DNA from: a virus
Direction: 5' to 3' (one strand)
Length of the DNA: 42,660 nt
Virus record (IMG/VR): IMGVR_UViG_3300032770_000044
Coordinates: 1 to 42,660 of that record
The notes below the pieces were generated by a model, which saw nothing but the letters and a program-made list of their open reading frames with translations, made no database searches and had not been told where the DNA came from. Of the stretch, positions 7,074-13,968 are shown piece after piece (the first letter of the stretch is position 1; every line of letters begins with the position of its first letter). The position numbers were made by a program, and so were the translations under genes.

Positions 7074-7546
7074 TCGTTCACCCCGTGGTATTGGTAGCCA
7101 AGGTCGACTTCTTTCTCGTGGCCGAATACGAAACCGCCGCGGTAGAACCTATGCGGGCCGGCAATCACTCTCTCGGCGTTGGCTTGTAGGCACCGATGGA
7201 CGATATGGGCCGGCGGTGGGTAGTTCGGGTCGAGGATTAGGAGATGCGCCCCGATCAGGTCGGCGCGATCGGCAAATCCCTTGAAGTCGTTCTCGGTATT
7301 CCTGGCATGGCCAAACATGACGTGAACTCTAGGCCAAGCATTACATGCCTTCAGGATGCCTACGAGGGCCAACACGAAGTCGCTGGAGAACTTGTCGCTC
7401 GGGTCGCTGATGCCGATGGCGACTTCGTGGCCGTGGTTGCGCCGCGGCTCGACTTTGGGATTTTTGACATAACTGGAGGTAGTATCGGTCAAGAAATCGT
7501 CCTCGAAGTAAGAAGGGTGGCCGGGTATTTCAAATGCTCTGGTCAA
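7070..7546 (-). CDS. Degenerate glycosyltransferase-like paralogue, 158 aa
   Basis: The order of motifs mirrors the adjacent 214-aa enzyme: an N-terminal Val-Ala-Ile-Gly-Ile strand, Ala-Arg-Asn, then Leu-Leu-Ile-Leu-Asp-Pro-Asn-Tyr where the neighbour has Leu-Asp-Val-Asp, then Pro-Pro-Ala-His-Ile and Val-Ile-Ala-Gly-Pro-His-Arg-Phe-Tyr-Arg. The second Asp of DxD is Asn and the C-terminal acceptor region is missing, so it is probably inactive or a partner subunit. The start is TTG at 7544-7546 behind GGGAG, overlapping the large terminase stop as TTGA. Confidence 0.6.
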   Translation of the reverse strand: MTRAFEIPGHPSYFEDDFLTDTTSSYVKNPKVEPRRNHGHEVAIGISDPSDKFSSDFVLALVGILKACNAWPRVHVMFGHARNTENDFKGFADRADLIGAHLLILDPNYPPPAHIVHRCLQANAERVIAGPHRFYRGGFVFGHEKEVDLGYQYHGVNE

Positions 7547-9069
7547 TTGGTTTCTCCCAAGATGCGGAATTTCTGGCCGTCAATCTCCGCATATTTTGCG
7601 TAGCTTTCCCGGTACGGGTCCCAGGGGTCGGCATCCAAGCCTTCAGCTATCTGGACATGGCCGCGAACCGAATGCTTGCCGATCCTCTCGGCGGTTCGGG
7701 AATAGCGGAGCATCATATGCGCATACCGCGCCGCGGAAATCAAGTCGTCGTCTATCGCGACCGGCTTGCCTTTCTTGCGGTTGTACTTGCCCATCTCGCC
7801 AATGAGCTTCTGACAGTTGTCGAAAACCTTGAACCGGCCATCGGCGATGCGCTCACGAATGTCGGAGATCGAGGCTTCCAGGTTGTTCTTGCGGTCGTCG
7901 GGATACTGGGCATGCTCGCCGCACATGCTCATGCCCTCGGCCTTGTAGGTCTCCATCTTGGTCACGCCGCTGCCCGGGCCGGTACGCTGTCCCATATCGT
8001 GCGGCCAAGCGACCTTGGCGCCCGGAATGAAGCGCCGAACCCAGGAGGCAACGATTGCCGCCGGGCAATCCTTCTCGCGAAACTCTTGGACGACGTAGGT
8101 GGTATCCTCGTCCTCGACCCAACCGAGGAGCACGACGGCGGTAGGGTGGTCGGTGCCGTAGTCCATAGCGTAGAGGTAGCGGGTATGCGGGGGCAGCCGC
8201 GTGACCGGAACCACGTAGTGATCCTCGGTGAACGGGAAGACCGCGCCTTCGCCAAGGGCGGGCAGGCCGTGGATACGAGCGCGCCATTGGTGCGGGGCCG
8301 GGTAGTCTTTCTTGACCTTCTCGATGTCCGCGGCCAGCTCCGGGTAATCCGCCATGTCGATGTGGATGCAGGAGTATTGGTCGGGGTACTTCGGGTCTGG
8401 GAAGAACTCCTTGGTCAGCCGGGTCTCGCCCTCCAGCGGGGTATAGGTAATCATCAGCTTGCCCTGGCGGTCGCGGAGGCGGGTCTTGATTTCCTCGACG
8501 ATGCCGGCTTCCTGCTCCGTGACGAGCGGCTCCTCGTCCATCCAGGCCAAATCGAGCGCAGCGCCCTGGAGAGCCACGCGGCCCTGATTGTAGGCCTTGA
8601 AGGTGACATTCGAGATGCCACCTGAGACATGCTTGACCCGAACGATGCCAGCGGCGCCTGGGGAACCCGGTTGGGTGAACACGTTGTCGATGGCATCCTT
8701 GGGTATAGCGCCGGTCCCATACTCGACCCCTAGGAGGAGCGCCTGACAGGCATCCCGCATCTGGGCGTAGGACGTGCCGATGACCCAGCAGTCGATCGGC
8801 TTCTCGAACCTAAAACCCTTCCACCAGTCGGGATATCGGCCGGTGACGTGCATGGCGAACTCCATGGCGCCGGCATAGGTCTTGCCGATCCGGTTAGGGG
8901 CCATATACATACGGAAGCGGTGCGGGTCTTCGTGGAACGGCACCTGCCAGGCTCGCGGCCGATAGGCGGCCAACTGGTTGTACTTGATCTTCTCCTTGGC
9001 CGCCGCCCGGTCACGGAGCCATTTCTGCTTCTGGGCCTCGGTAAACGTCCGGGGGTCTATGGCCGTCAT
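7543..9069 (-). CDS. terL: Terminase large subunit
   Basis: The 508-aa ATPase-nuclease pumps DNA into the prohead. A Walker A variant Ala-Pro-Asn-Arg-Ile-Gly-Lys-Thr lies near residues 58-65. A Walker B-like Asp-Leu-Ala-Trp-Met-Asp-Glu-Glu is near 165. The C-terminal RNase H-like nuclease shows Tyr-Ala-Met-Asp-Tyr-Gly-Thr-Asp and, near the end, Ala-Ile-Asp-Asp-Asp-Leu-Ile-Ser-Ala. ATG at 9067-9069 is chosen because it overlaps the upstream stop and has a purine-rich AAGAAAAG ahead; a longer reading from 9135 would overlap the 79-aa gene. Length fits T7-type podovirus TerL. Confidence 0.93.
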   Translation of the reverse strand: MTAIDPRTFTEAQKQKWLRDRAAAKEKIKYNQLAAYRPRAWQVPFHEDPHRFRMYMAPNRIGKTYAGAMEFAMHVTGRYPDWWKGFRFEKPIDCWVIGTSYAQMRDACQALLLGVEYGTGAIPKDAIDNVFTQPGSPGAAGIVRVKHVSGGISNVTFKAYNQGRVALQGAALDLAWMDEEPLVTEQEAGIVEEIKTRLRDRQGKLMITYTPLEGETRLTKEFFPDPKYPDQYSCIHIDMADYPELAADIEKVKKDYPAPHQWRARIHGLPALGEGAVFPFTEDHYVVPVTRLPPHTRYLYAMDYGTDHPTAVVLLGWVEDEDTTYVVQEFREKDCPAAIVASWVRRFIPGAKVAWPHDMGQRTGPGSGVTKMETYKAEGMSMCGEHAQYPDDRKNNLEASISDIRERIADGRFKVFDNCQKLIGEMGKYNRKKGKPVAIDDDLISAARYAHMMLRYSRTAERIGKHSVRGHVQIAEGLDADPWDPYRESYAKYAEIDGQKFRILGETN

Positions 9070-9305
9070 GCTTTTCTTGCCGCCTTGCGCAGTTTCTTTT
9101 TCAGGGCCTTCTTTTCCGGCTCCGCCACACTGCAATCCTTCAAGCCGAGCTTCTTGTCCAGCTTCTCCAGCAATTCTATGACTTTCAGCATAAGCGCGGC
9201 ATTATCGGCTTGCTCGGGAGGGATCACTGGTTGGGTAACCCAAGGAATGAAATTAGGGGAGCTTGGAAGTATCCAGTCTTTGATAACCATGCTTACTGCG
9301 CACAT
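9066..9305 (-). CDS. Small protein between the terminase genes, 79 aa
   Basis: ATG at 9303-9305 follows a GGAGG ribosome site embedded in the 3' end of the upstream gene. The N-terminal half is hydrophobic with several Pro; the C-terminal half is a Leu/Lys-rich amphipathic helix ending in a highly basic tail. It overlaps the large terminase start by four bases. No family recognised; an accessory role in packaging is inferred only from position. Confidence 0.6.
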   Translation of the reverse strand: MCAVSMVIKDWILPSSPNFIPWVTQPVIPPEQADNAALMLKVIELLEKLDKKLGLKDCSVAEPEKKALKKKLRKAARKA

Positions 9306-10046
9306 TTACATGTCCTCCTCGAACTCGAACTTGGGCAGCTTCTTGACGGGCGGGACCAACCGCTTCTTGGGAGGCCTGCCGCGACGCGGGCGATCCGGGC
9401 GCTGTTCCTTCAGCACATAGTCCGGCCCGGCGTTCTTGTCGTGGCGGCGGCGCTTGAACTCCGCGTTCACGCTTTGATCGCCAACAAGGCGGTTGTGCTC
9501 GGGCAGGCGGGTCTCGGGTCGGGTCTTGGGCGGCAACTCGACGTACTCGACATACTCGACCTCCAGCACCTCCTGGCCCATCTCCTTCAGCTCTTTGATG
9601 AACTTCTCGTCCAGGGCCTTGCCGGTCAGGGTGACTTCGTGCTCGACCCGGATGTTCTGCCCTTTGGCCAAGGAGCCGCCCTCGCCGTGCTCGAGGACGG
9701 TCTTGATGGTATTAGTGAGGACGTTTCCCGAGGAATTGTCCAATTGCTGGTCGAGTTTATGTAGCGCCTTCTGGCGGAGGGCCACGAACTGGCGGGCGGT
9801 AAACTGGGCTATGGCGCCAGAGATTTTGCCGCTGTGTAGGAGCGCCCAGGCATTCTGGGCTGAGCCGCCATAACCGGCGCGCTGGTAGGCCATCCAGGCG
9901 ATGTTGTAGTTCGACTGCTTCTCTCCGGCGGCGTCCAGCTCCAGTTGTATCTGGAACCAGTTGGTGACGAAGGCCAGTTGCTTCGGCGTCAATTCGTCGT
10001 AGGCTCTGACCGGCCGGTCTAGTTCTGTAGGGAGGTTTTGATCCAT
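9306..10046 (-). CDS. terS: Terminase small subunit with AT-hook-like tail
   Basis: The N-terminal 100 residues carry the small-terminase helix-turn-helix pattern: Leu-Thr-Pro-Lys-Gln-Leu-Ala-Phe, then Tyr-Gln-Arg-Ala-Gly-Tyr-Gly-Gly-Ser-Ala-Gln-Asn-Ala and Gly-Ala-Ile-Ala-Gln. A central Glu/Lys helix region follows, with a Val-Glu-Tyr-Val-Glu-Tyr-Val-Glu repeat. The tail has Arg-Arg-Gly-Arg-Pro-Pro-Lys-Lys, an AT-hook core that would bind the minor groove, and ends acidic. At 246 aa it is long for the family. ATG at 10044-10046 has no ribosome site, but a promoter ends 7 bp upstream, so the mRNA may be leaderless. Confidence 0.75.
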   Translation of the reverse strand: MDQNLPTELDRPVRAYDELTPKQLAFVTNWFQIQLELDAAGEKQSNYNIAWMAYQRAGYGGSAQNAWALLHSGKISGAIAQFTARQFVALRQKALHKLDQQLDNSSGNVLTNTIKTVLEHGEGGSLAKGQNIRVEHEVTLTGKALDEKFIKELKEMGQEVLEVEYVEYVELPPKTRPETRLPEHNRLVGDQSVNAEFKRRRHDKNAGPDYVLKEQRPDRPRRGRPPKKRLVPPVKKLPKFEFEEDM

Positions 10047-10053
10047 GGGTGTA

Positions 10054-10083
10054 TTTATTTCACGGATTGTCCTTGTTTGTCAA
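10054..10083 (-). promoter_or_regulatory. Sigma70-like promoter for the terminase operon
   Basis: On the minus strand TTGACA (10083-10078), an 18-bp spacer and AATAAA (10059-10054; 4 of 6) place the transcript start at 10047-10046, that is at the A of the small terminase ATG. The spacer shares its first five bases (AACAA) and a later GTGA with the promoter at 11631. Confidence 0.6.
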
Positions 10084-10273
10084 TGGGTCTCTTTATCGTC
10101 CGGTGATTTTGATGGCCAAACTACGGATTAGGAACGTGCGACCCTGCAGAAGGATTGGATCGCCGGATGGCAGCGTGTGGTACCCCGGTCTATTTCGATA
10201 ACCATTTTGACACAATACATCGCGGCACGCGAGTTGCATCGTGCGGCAGTAACCTGGCCAAATGGAGACAGAC

Positions 10274-10360
10274 ATGCACTGGGAAGACAAATTGTCATGG
10301 ATTTACGTAGCTGTGTTCATCTTGGGCATCGGCATAAAATTGGGCGAACATGGGCTATGA
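10274..10360 (+). CDS. Tiny single-span membrane peptide, 28 aa
   Basis: ATG at 10274 follows GGAG by six bases. The peptide starts with Met-His-Trp-Glu-Asp-Lys, has one hydrophobic helix (about residues 9-22, Trp-Ile-Tyr-Val-Ala-Val-Phe-Ile-Leu-Gly-Ile-Gly-Ile) and ends Gly-Glu-His-Gly-Leu. No family recognised. The good ribosome site and clean transmembrane helix are the only support; it is the first possible early gene. Confidence 0.4.
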   Translation: MHWEDKLSWIYVAVFILGIGIKLGEHGL

Positions 10361-10369
10361 CGCAATAAT
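10340..10369 (+). promoter_or_regulatory. Candidate early promoter
   Basis: TTGGGC (10340-10345) and AATAAT (10364-10369) are separated by 18 bp, the spacing seen at the other promoters here. The -10 matches 5 of 6, the -35 only the TTG. It could drive the 79-aa gene. Confidence 0.33.
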
Positions 10370-10582
10370 GTTGCGCAGTTGCGTGGTTTTCGTGCAACAA
10401 GTGTGCGTGAAAAGCCACAAGTAGGGCATGAGTTGGGCAACACGATACAAATAATCGGCGAAAATACCTCGAAAGATCACGGGGATTTTTCAACGCTGTG
10501 AAAATATGGCACAAACAATGCAATTAAATGATAGAAAACCAAATTGAGACGCGGAGTTAGTTGTGCGATCGCCACCATTAGC

Positions 10583-10822
10583 ATGAACCCCAAAGAGCGC
10601 TTGGCCACTCTAAAGCTGCTATTGAAACGCGAGGATTTGCAAATCGTCCGTGCGTTCATTTGCACCGGCAATTGTGCTCATGTGATAGAGCGAACAATCA
10701 AAAGCCGGCTAAAGCATTTGGCCAAGGGCGCAGAATGGTACGATATTTCGACTGAAGAAATTCGCGGATTTGCGGAAAATACGCTAGAAGAATGGATGCA
10801 AACGCGTTTCGTATCTGACTAA
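10583..10822 (+). CDS. Small helical early protein, 79 aa
   Basis: Charged helical protein with Lys-Glu-Arg-Leu, a Leu-Leu-Lys-Arg-Glu-Asp-Leu segment, a Cys-Thr-Gly-Asn-Cys pair and an acidic Glu-Glu-Ile-Arg-Gly-Phe region. ATG at 10583 is used; the frame is open from a TTG at 10544, and GGAG lies between the two, so the true start is uncertain. No family recognised. Position at the head of the plus-strand arm suggests early expression. Confidence 0.55.
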   Translation: MNPKERLATLKLLLKREDLQIVRAFICTGNCAHVIERTIKSRLKHLAKGAEWYDISTEEIRGFAENTLEEWMQTRFVSD

Positions 10823-10838
10823 GTGTCATATTTTCCGT

Positions 10839-10868
10839 TTGACAAGCGAATTACTCGCACGATATGTA
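10839..10868 (+). promoter_or_regulatory. Sigma70-like early promoter
   Basis: TTGACA (10839-10844), 18-bp spacer, TATGTA (10863-10868; 3 of 6). The spacer contains a GCGA-ATTAC-TCGC dyad (10846-10858). The predicted start near 10875 lies 25 bases before the ATG of the 45-aa gene. Confidence 0.45.
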
Positions 10869-10899
10869 AGGCGCAGAAGGCAACTAGGAGCACAAGGCC

Positions 10900-11037
10900 A
10901 TGATTATCGCCGCAACCGCAACCGCAATCCTGATCTTGGCACTGATCGGTCGCCAAGCTTGCATCGACCACGATCGCACGAAAATCTCGCGCGAAAACCT
11001 CAAAGACTGGCGGAAAATAGCCAAAAGGAGCAAGTGA
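10900..11037 (+). CDS. Small membrane-anchored protein, 45 aa
   Basis: ATG at 10900 follows an AGGAG ribosome site. Residues 2-17 form a single Ala/Ile/Leu-rich membrane helix or uncleaved signal anchor, followed by a Cys and a basic cytoplasm-type tail. It stops one base before the next ATG. No family recognised; many phages encode short early membrane proteins of this kind. Confidence 0.6.
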   Translation: MIIAATATAILILALIGRQACIDHDRTKISRENLKDWRKIAKRSK

Positions 11038-11038
11038 C

Positions 11039-11236
11039 ATGATCGCATTCCAGCGCAGACATTATGAACTGATCGCCCGCACGATACGTGAGCTAAATTT
11101 CGGCGGCGTTCTCGACAAGCAGGAAATCGCAAGAGAGTTCGCCAACGCGCTCCAAGGCACAAATCCGCATTTCGACCGCGCCAAGTTCATCGAGGCTTGC
11201 CGGCCACAGACAACCTATAGGGAGAAGTCGAGATGA
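11039..11236 (+). CDS. Small early protein (FQRRHYE type), 65 aa
   Basis: ATG at 11039 is preceded by AGGAG. The product begins Met-Ile-Ala-Phe-Gln-Arg-Arg-His-Tyr-Glu-Leu-Ile-Ala, has an amphipathic helix with Phe-Ala-Asn-Ala-Leu, and ends with Asn-Pro-His-Phe-Asp-Arg-Ala-Lys-Phe-Ile-Glu-Ala-Cys. I recall similar short proteins in other phages with a conserved Asn-Pro-x-Phe-Asp-Arg-x-x-Phe core; function unknown. It overlaps the next gene by ATGA. Confidence 0.65.
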   Translation: MIAFQRRHYELIARTIRELNFGGVLDKQEIAREFANALQGTNPHFDRAKFIEACRPQTTYREKSR

Positions 11237-11499
11237 CCATCCACCATCTCAACCGCGACTGCATCATCCCCGGGCCTGGCCGCGCCGTTATCTTCGCCCG
11301 CCCCATGAAACCCTCGGGCGAGCCAATAAGCCTGTCCCACGGCATCCACGTTAGCCTGCAACGCTCATTGGAGCAAGCACATAAAGATTTCTTATCCGAT
11401 TATCTGAACAACCAAGCCGGTCCGGCTTATGTCGCTCGCAAAGCCGCATATGAGCGCATGGCCATAGCTTCGGCTTGGATCAGACGAGCTTCGGCATAA
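11233..11499 (+). CDS. Hypothetical protein, 88 aa
   Basis: Start ATG at 11233 overlaps the upstream stop. The N-terminal half is strand-prone with several Pro and His; the C-terminal half is a long Ala/Arg-rich helix. No family recognised. It is the last gene before an intrinsic terminator, so this early operon probably spans 10900-11499. Confidence 0.6.
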   Translation: MTIHHLNRDCIIPGPGRAVIFARPMKPSGEPISLSHGIHVSLQRSLEQAHKDFLSDYLNNQAGPAYVARKAAYERMAIASAWIRRASA

Positions 11500-11511
11500 C
11501 GCCAAAGGCGC

Positions 11512-11528
11512 GCCATCCGCTTGATGGC
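11512..11528 (+). other. Small hairpin after the 88-aa gene
   Basis: GCCATC (11512-11517) pairs with GATGGC (11523-11528) around CGCTT. No U-run follows, so it is probably a 3' stabilising stem rather than a terminator. Confidence 0.3.
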
Positions 11529-11582
11529 CAATAGACAGGAAAGGACCCGCTTCAAACGCCACTGTTTTTGAGACCTCCCCTG

Positions 11583-11620
11583 GGCCGGTATCTCATTCCC
11601 CTGAGTGCCGGCCTTTTCAT
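11583..11620 (+). terminator. Intrinsic terminator of the first early operon
   Basis: GGCCGG (11583-11588) pairs with CCGGCC (11608-11613), with an inner CTCA/TGAG stem, followed by TTTTCATTT. It lies 84 bases after the last stop codon and directly before a new promoter. Confidence 0.75.
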
Positions 11621-11630
11621 TTACAGGCCA

Positions 11631-11660
11631 TTGACAAACAACCAGCTTGCGTGATAAACC
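11631..11660 (+). promoter_or_regulatory. Sigma70-like promoter after the terminator
   Basis: TTGACA (11631-11636) is perfect. An 18-bp spacer gives TAAACC; a 16-bp spacer gives GATAAA (4 of 6). The region matches the terminase promoter at TTGACAAACAA, then nine bases, then GTGA, so both probably use the same factor. Confidence 0.5.
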
Positions 11661-11684
11661 ATAGGAGTAGAGCACGCTATAAGC

Positions 11685-11706
11685 GCGGGTCTCGGGATAG
11701 ACCCGC
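11685..11706 (+). promoter_or_regulatory. Strong leader hairpin
   Basis: GCGGGTCT (11685-11692) and AGACCCGC (11699-11706) form a perfect 8-bp stem with loop CGGGAT, starting about 20 bases into the transcript from the 11631 promoter. No U-run. It may stabilise or regulate the leader of the 166-aa gene. Confidence 0.5.
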
Positions 11707-11750
11707 AGGCGGCTTCAATATGTGCGTGAACGTGGCGATGGAGAACCGTC

Positions 11751-12251
11751 TTGAAGCATTATTCGCGCGGCAGTACAGGCCCGTCTCGGCCAAGATTGCC
11801 GGAAAACCCCCGTTTCGAAGACCTTCGTGATTGCTTCCAGCAAGACGCGCGGATATGGGTCGAGGCCCAAGCGAGAAAAATTCTTGAACGCGCATTTTGG
11901 ACCATGGCCACCACTGAAATGTCCGAGGCGATCGCACGCGAACTCACCGGCATTGGCGTCGGAACCTTCAACGAAGCCGCCGCCCATATCGGCGGGTTGC
12001 TTCAAGAGGTGGCGCGCGCTATTAACGGCTTGCACCCCGAAGACTACGAGAAATGCTATGTCACTCAGCGCCCGAAGGACGATTTAGGCCCGCGTCCTTG
12101 GCGCTGGCATGCAAAGCGCGAGCTTTCCCGCGTCAAGGTAATCTACCCAGATTTGAAAGACCTGCCCGACGACGAAGCCTGGCTGGAGTATCTTCACCAA
12201 GTCGATCGCGATGAAGTTAAGGAGTTGGAAGCCGCCAAAGTCCAGACTTGA
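11751..12251 (+). CDS. Hypothetical protein, 166 aa
   Basis: Soluble helical protein with many Arg, Glu and Ala. An in-frame stop at 11727-11729 limits the start; TTG at 11751 is behind GGAG at a good distance. Residues about 30-90 look like two helices around a Gly-Ile-Gly-Val-Gly turn. The C-terminal region has Arg-Pro-Trp-Arg-Trp-His-Ala-Lys-Arg-Glu and an acidic end. Its 3' end overlaps the 3' end of the convergent primase-helicase gene by 35 bp. No family recognised. Confidence 0.6.
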   Translation: MKHYSRGSTGPSRPRLPENPRFEDLRDCFQQDARIWVEAQARKILERAFWTMATTEMSEAIARELTGIGVGTFNEAAAHIGGLLQEVARAINGLHPEDYEKCYVTQRPKDDLGPRPWRWHAKRELSRVKVIYPDLKDLPDDEAWLEYLHQVDRDEVKELEAAKVQT

Positions 12252-13953
12252 GCTGGTAGCGCCTGGCGTCCGGCGATTTCTCAAGCTGCCTCGATATGGC
12301 TCCGGGCGAGACACCCTCGATCCCCGCATTGGCCAAAAGACTTGTGGCAATCTGCTTTGTGGTCATCGTATGTTCGCCCAAAGCTTCCTCAATCTCTTGC
12401 GCCGTCCATGACTTCATATCCGCCTTGGCCGGCTTGGCCGGCTTGGTAGCGATAGTGAACGCCAACGAGCCATCGACCTTAGCGCCTTGCCAGAACAAGG
12501 GCCTCGGCAATTCCGCGTTGCGCATGTTGTGGCACGTCCAGTCGCAGCCCAAAGCCTCGCTATCGCCTTCTATCTCGATCACCACGTCGGCGTTCATTGT
12601 GGCCACGACGGAACCGAGTAGCCCGCGCGCCTGGTCCTTGCCGCTGTGCCCGATCAGGAGCCCGAAGCACTTCATAGCCTTGCACATCTCGTCGAACGCG
12701 CCATAAGTCGCCGACTGAGCCTCGAAATCGTTCGGGTTCTGGGCCGTCATCATCTTCGTGAATGTGTCGCCGACCACCATCTCGGGCGAGACCGGCTCTA
12801 GCGCCTTGAACACTTCTTCCCATTCCTTTGGCCGCATACCGAGCGGCACGGCGCCTACCGGGTAGAACGTCTCGGGCATTTGCCGACCCCGGCTCGTCTC
12901 CCATGCCCTGATGCGCTGCCAGATACCCCATGCGCCGCCCTCGCCGGCAAGATATGCTATGCGCCGCCCGCGCGCCGCCAAGTCGAGCGCCAATGCCGTG
13001 TTAGTGAACGTCTTGTAAGAGTTCTTGCCGCCGTAAGCTATCCCCATGCCCTCGCCTGGGAACCATCCGTCGAACAGCCATTCCGGCTCCTGCAATCCCG
13101 CCAAATCCGGCCGGCGCAGGATAGCGAACGCGCTCTTTTCTTGGTGGGGCACTGCCCCTCTTAGCCCGGCGAACGCTATGCTCGGGTGCTCTAAGGCTGC
13201 CGATCCTGGCTCGTTTTGCCCGTACTCGTAGGCGTTGTCGACGATAAGTTCCAGCTCGTCGGGTCTCCAAGGCGGCACATTTCGATCGTTCCAGGCTTCG
13301 AGGATACCCACAATCGCATCTCGCGAAATGCCAAAGTCCTTGACCGCCGCCACCGTCTGATAAGTCCAAGCATTGCCGCCTCGTCCTTCTATAGCCGGTT
13401 CCCGCCGCTCCAGCCAAGCCAGAGCGCGCGAGATGTTGTGAAGCTCGTCTAAGTCGTCCGTCTGCGCCGGCTTGTGCTCCTTGGCCGAGCTCAGTCTTTC
13501 GATGAGGTGAATTGGAGCAGGCGCAATCTCTTCCCCATTAGATAGGTTATAGCTTCCATTAGGGAGGACCGAGCCTGGGCCAAGTATATAACCTCCTTGT
13601 CCTCGGGTGTCGATATGATCCCCAAGCTTCCCGACCGTAGTAGGTCCCCTTCCAGAGAACAAATAGTGTCTGCCGCCCCTTGGAGTTTCGTGAGTACGGC
13701 TCCCAGGTAATCCAATTGCGCCAATGTCAGCATCGGGGTCTTCATCTATCACCCATAGGTTGCTCGGCCCGCACGCGATCGCGGGATTATAAATAGGGCA
13801 TTCTCTCCACCAAGCATTTATTGTGCCTTCGTCCCGCGTCGCCTGGCCTTCCCAATTTGAAATGGCAGGTTTCTTGCTTCCAACCAAACATGGAAATACA
13901 TACATGCCTTCGCGGGCTAGGTCGAGGGCGGATTGGTGTTGACTTGATATCAT
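12217..13953 (-). CDS. Bifunctional primase-polymerase/helicase
   Basis: The 578-aa product combines a primase-polymerase (prim-pol) domain and a RecA-like (AAA_25/RepA-type) helicase. Residues 1-160 show Val-Phe-Pro-Cys...Gly-Ser-Lys-Lys-Pro, Val-Ile-Asp-Glu-Asp-Pro-Asp (catalytic acidic pair, near 68-73), Pro-Arg-Gly-Gly-Arg-His-Tyr and Gly-Gly-Tyr-Ile-Leu-Gly-Pro-Gly-Ser. A Walker A variant Gly-Gly-Lys-Asn-Ser-Tyr-Lys-Thr lies near 304-311 and Val-Val-Gly-Asp-Thr near 390. The last 60 residues suggest a winged helix. It would unwind and prime phage DNA. It is the only minus-strand gene in the early arm. ATG at 13951-13953 has no clear ribosome site. Confidence 0.85.
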   Translation of the reverse strand: MISSQHQSALDLAREGMYVFPCLVGSKKPAISNWEGQATRDEGTINAWWRECPIYNPAIACGPSNLWVIDEDPDADIGAIGLPGSRTHETPRGGRHYLFSGRGPTTVGKLGDHIDTRGQGGYILGPGSVLPNGSYNLSNGEEIAPAPIHLIERLSSAKEHKPAQTDDLDELHNISRALAWLERREPAIEGRGGNAWTYQTVAAVKDFGISRDAIVGILEAWNDRNVPPWRPDELELIVDNAYEYGQNEPGSAALEHPSIAFAGLRGAVPHQEKSAFAILRRPDLAGLQEPEWLFDGWFPGEGMGIAYGGKNSYKTFTNTALALDLAARGRRIAYLAGEGGAWGIWQRIRAWETSRGRQMPETFYPVGAVPLGMRPKEWEEVFKALEPVSPEMVVGDTFTKMMTAQNPNDFEAQSATYGAFDEMCKAMKCFGLLIGHSGKDQARGLLGSVVATMNADVVIEIEGDSEALGCDWTCHNMRNAELPRPLFWQGAKVDGSLAFTIATKPAKPAKADMKSWTAQEIEEALGEHTMTTKQIATSLLANAGIEGVSPGAISRQLEKSPDARRYQLKSGLWRLPTP

Positions 13954-13968
13954 CCGTTCACGTATAAC
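13939..13968 (+). promoter_or_regulatory. Sigma70-like promoter, divergent from the primase gene
   Basis: TTGACT (13939-13944), 18-bp spacer, TATAAC (13963-13968), each 5 of 6. The -35 lies in the first codons of the minus-strand primase gene. The predicted start near 13975 is about 19 bases before the ATG of the 59-aa gene. Confidence 0.6.

Larger units (their letters stand above)
10084..10582. promoter_or_regulatory. Divergent control region between structural and early arms
   Basis: This is the largest stretch with little coding. It holds a 28-aa reading frame (10274-10360), a candidate plus-strand promoter (10340-10369), an imperfect dyad around 10383-10420 with arms GTGG-TTTTC and GAAAAGCCAC, and a 6-bp inverted repeat TTTTCA-ACGCTG-TGAAAA near 10486-10503. 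The last 80 bases are AT-rich. A regulatory and possibly replication-origin role is inferred from position and base composition only. Confidence 0.4.

Noticed and set aside
7534-8625. Plus-strand frame of 363 codons opposite the large terminase
   Set aside because: Same reason: it lies wholly within the terminase gene, which has all expected motifs.
10207-10236. TTGACA at 10207-10212 as an early promoter
   Set aside because: No -10-like hexamer lies 16-18 bp downstream (CGAGTT/GAGTTG).
10507-10523. Sigma54-like site, TGGCAC followed by TGCA
   Set aside because: The spacing between the GG and GC pairs is one base too long.
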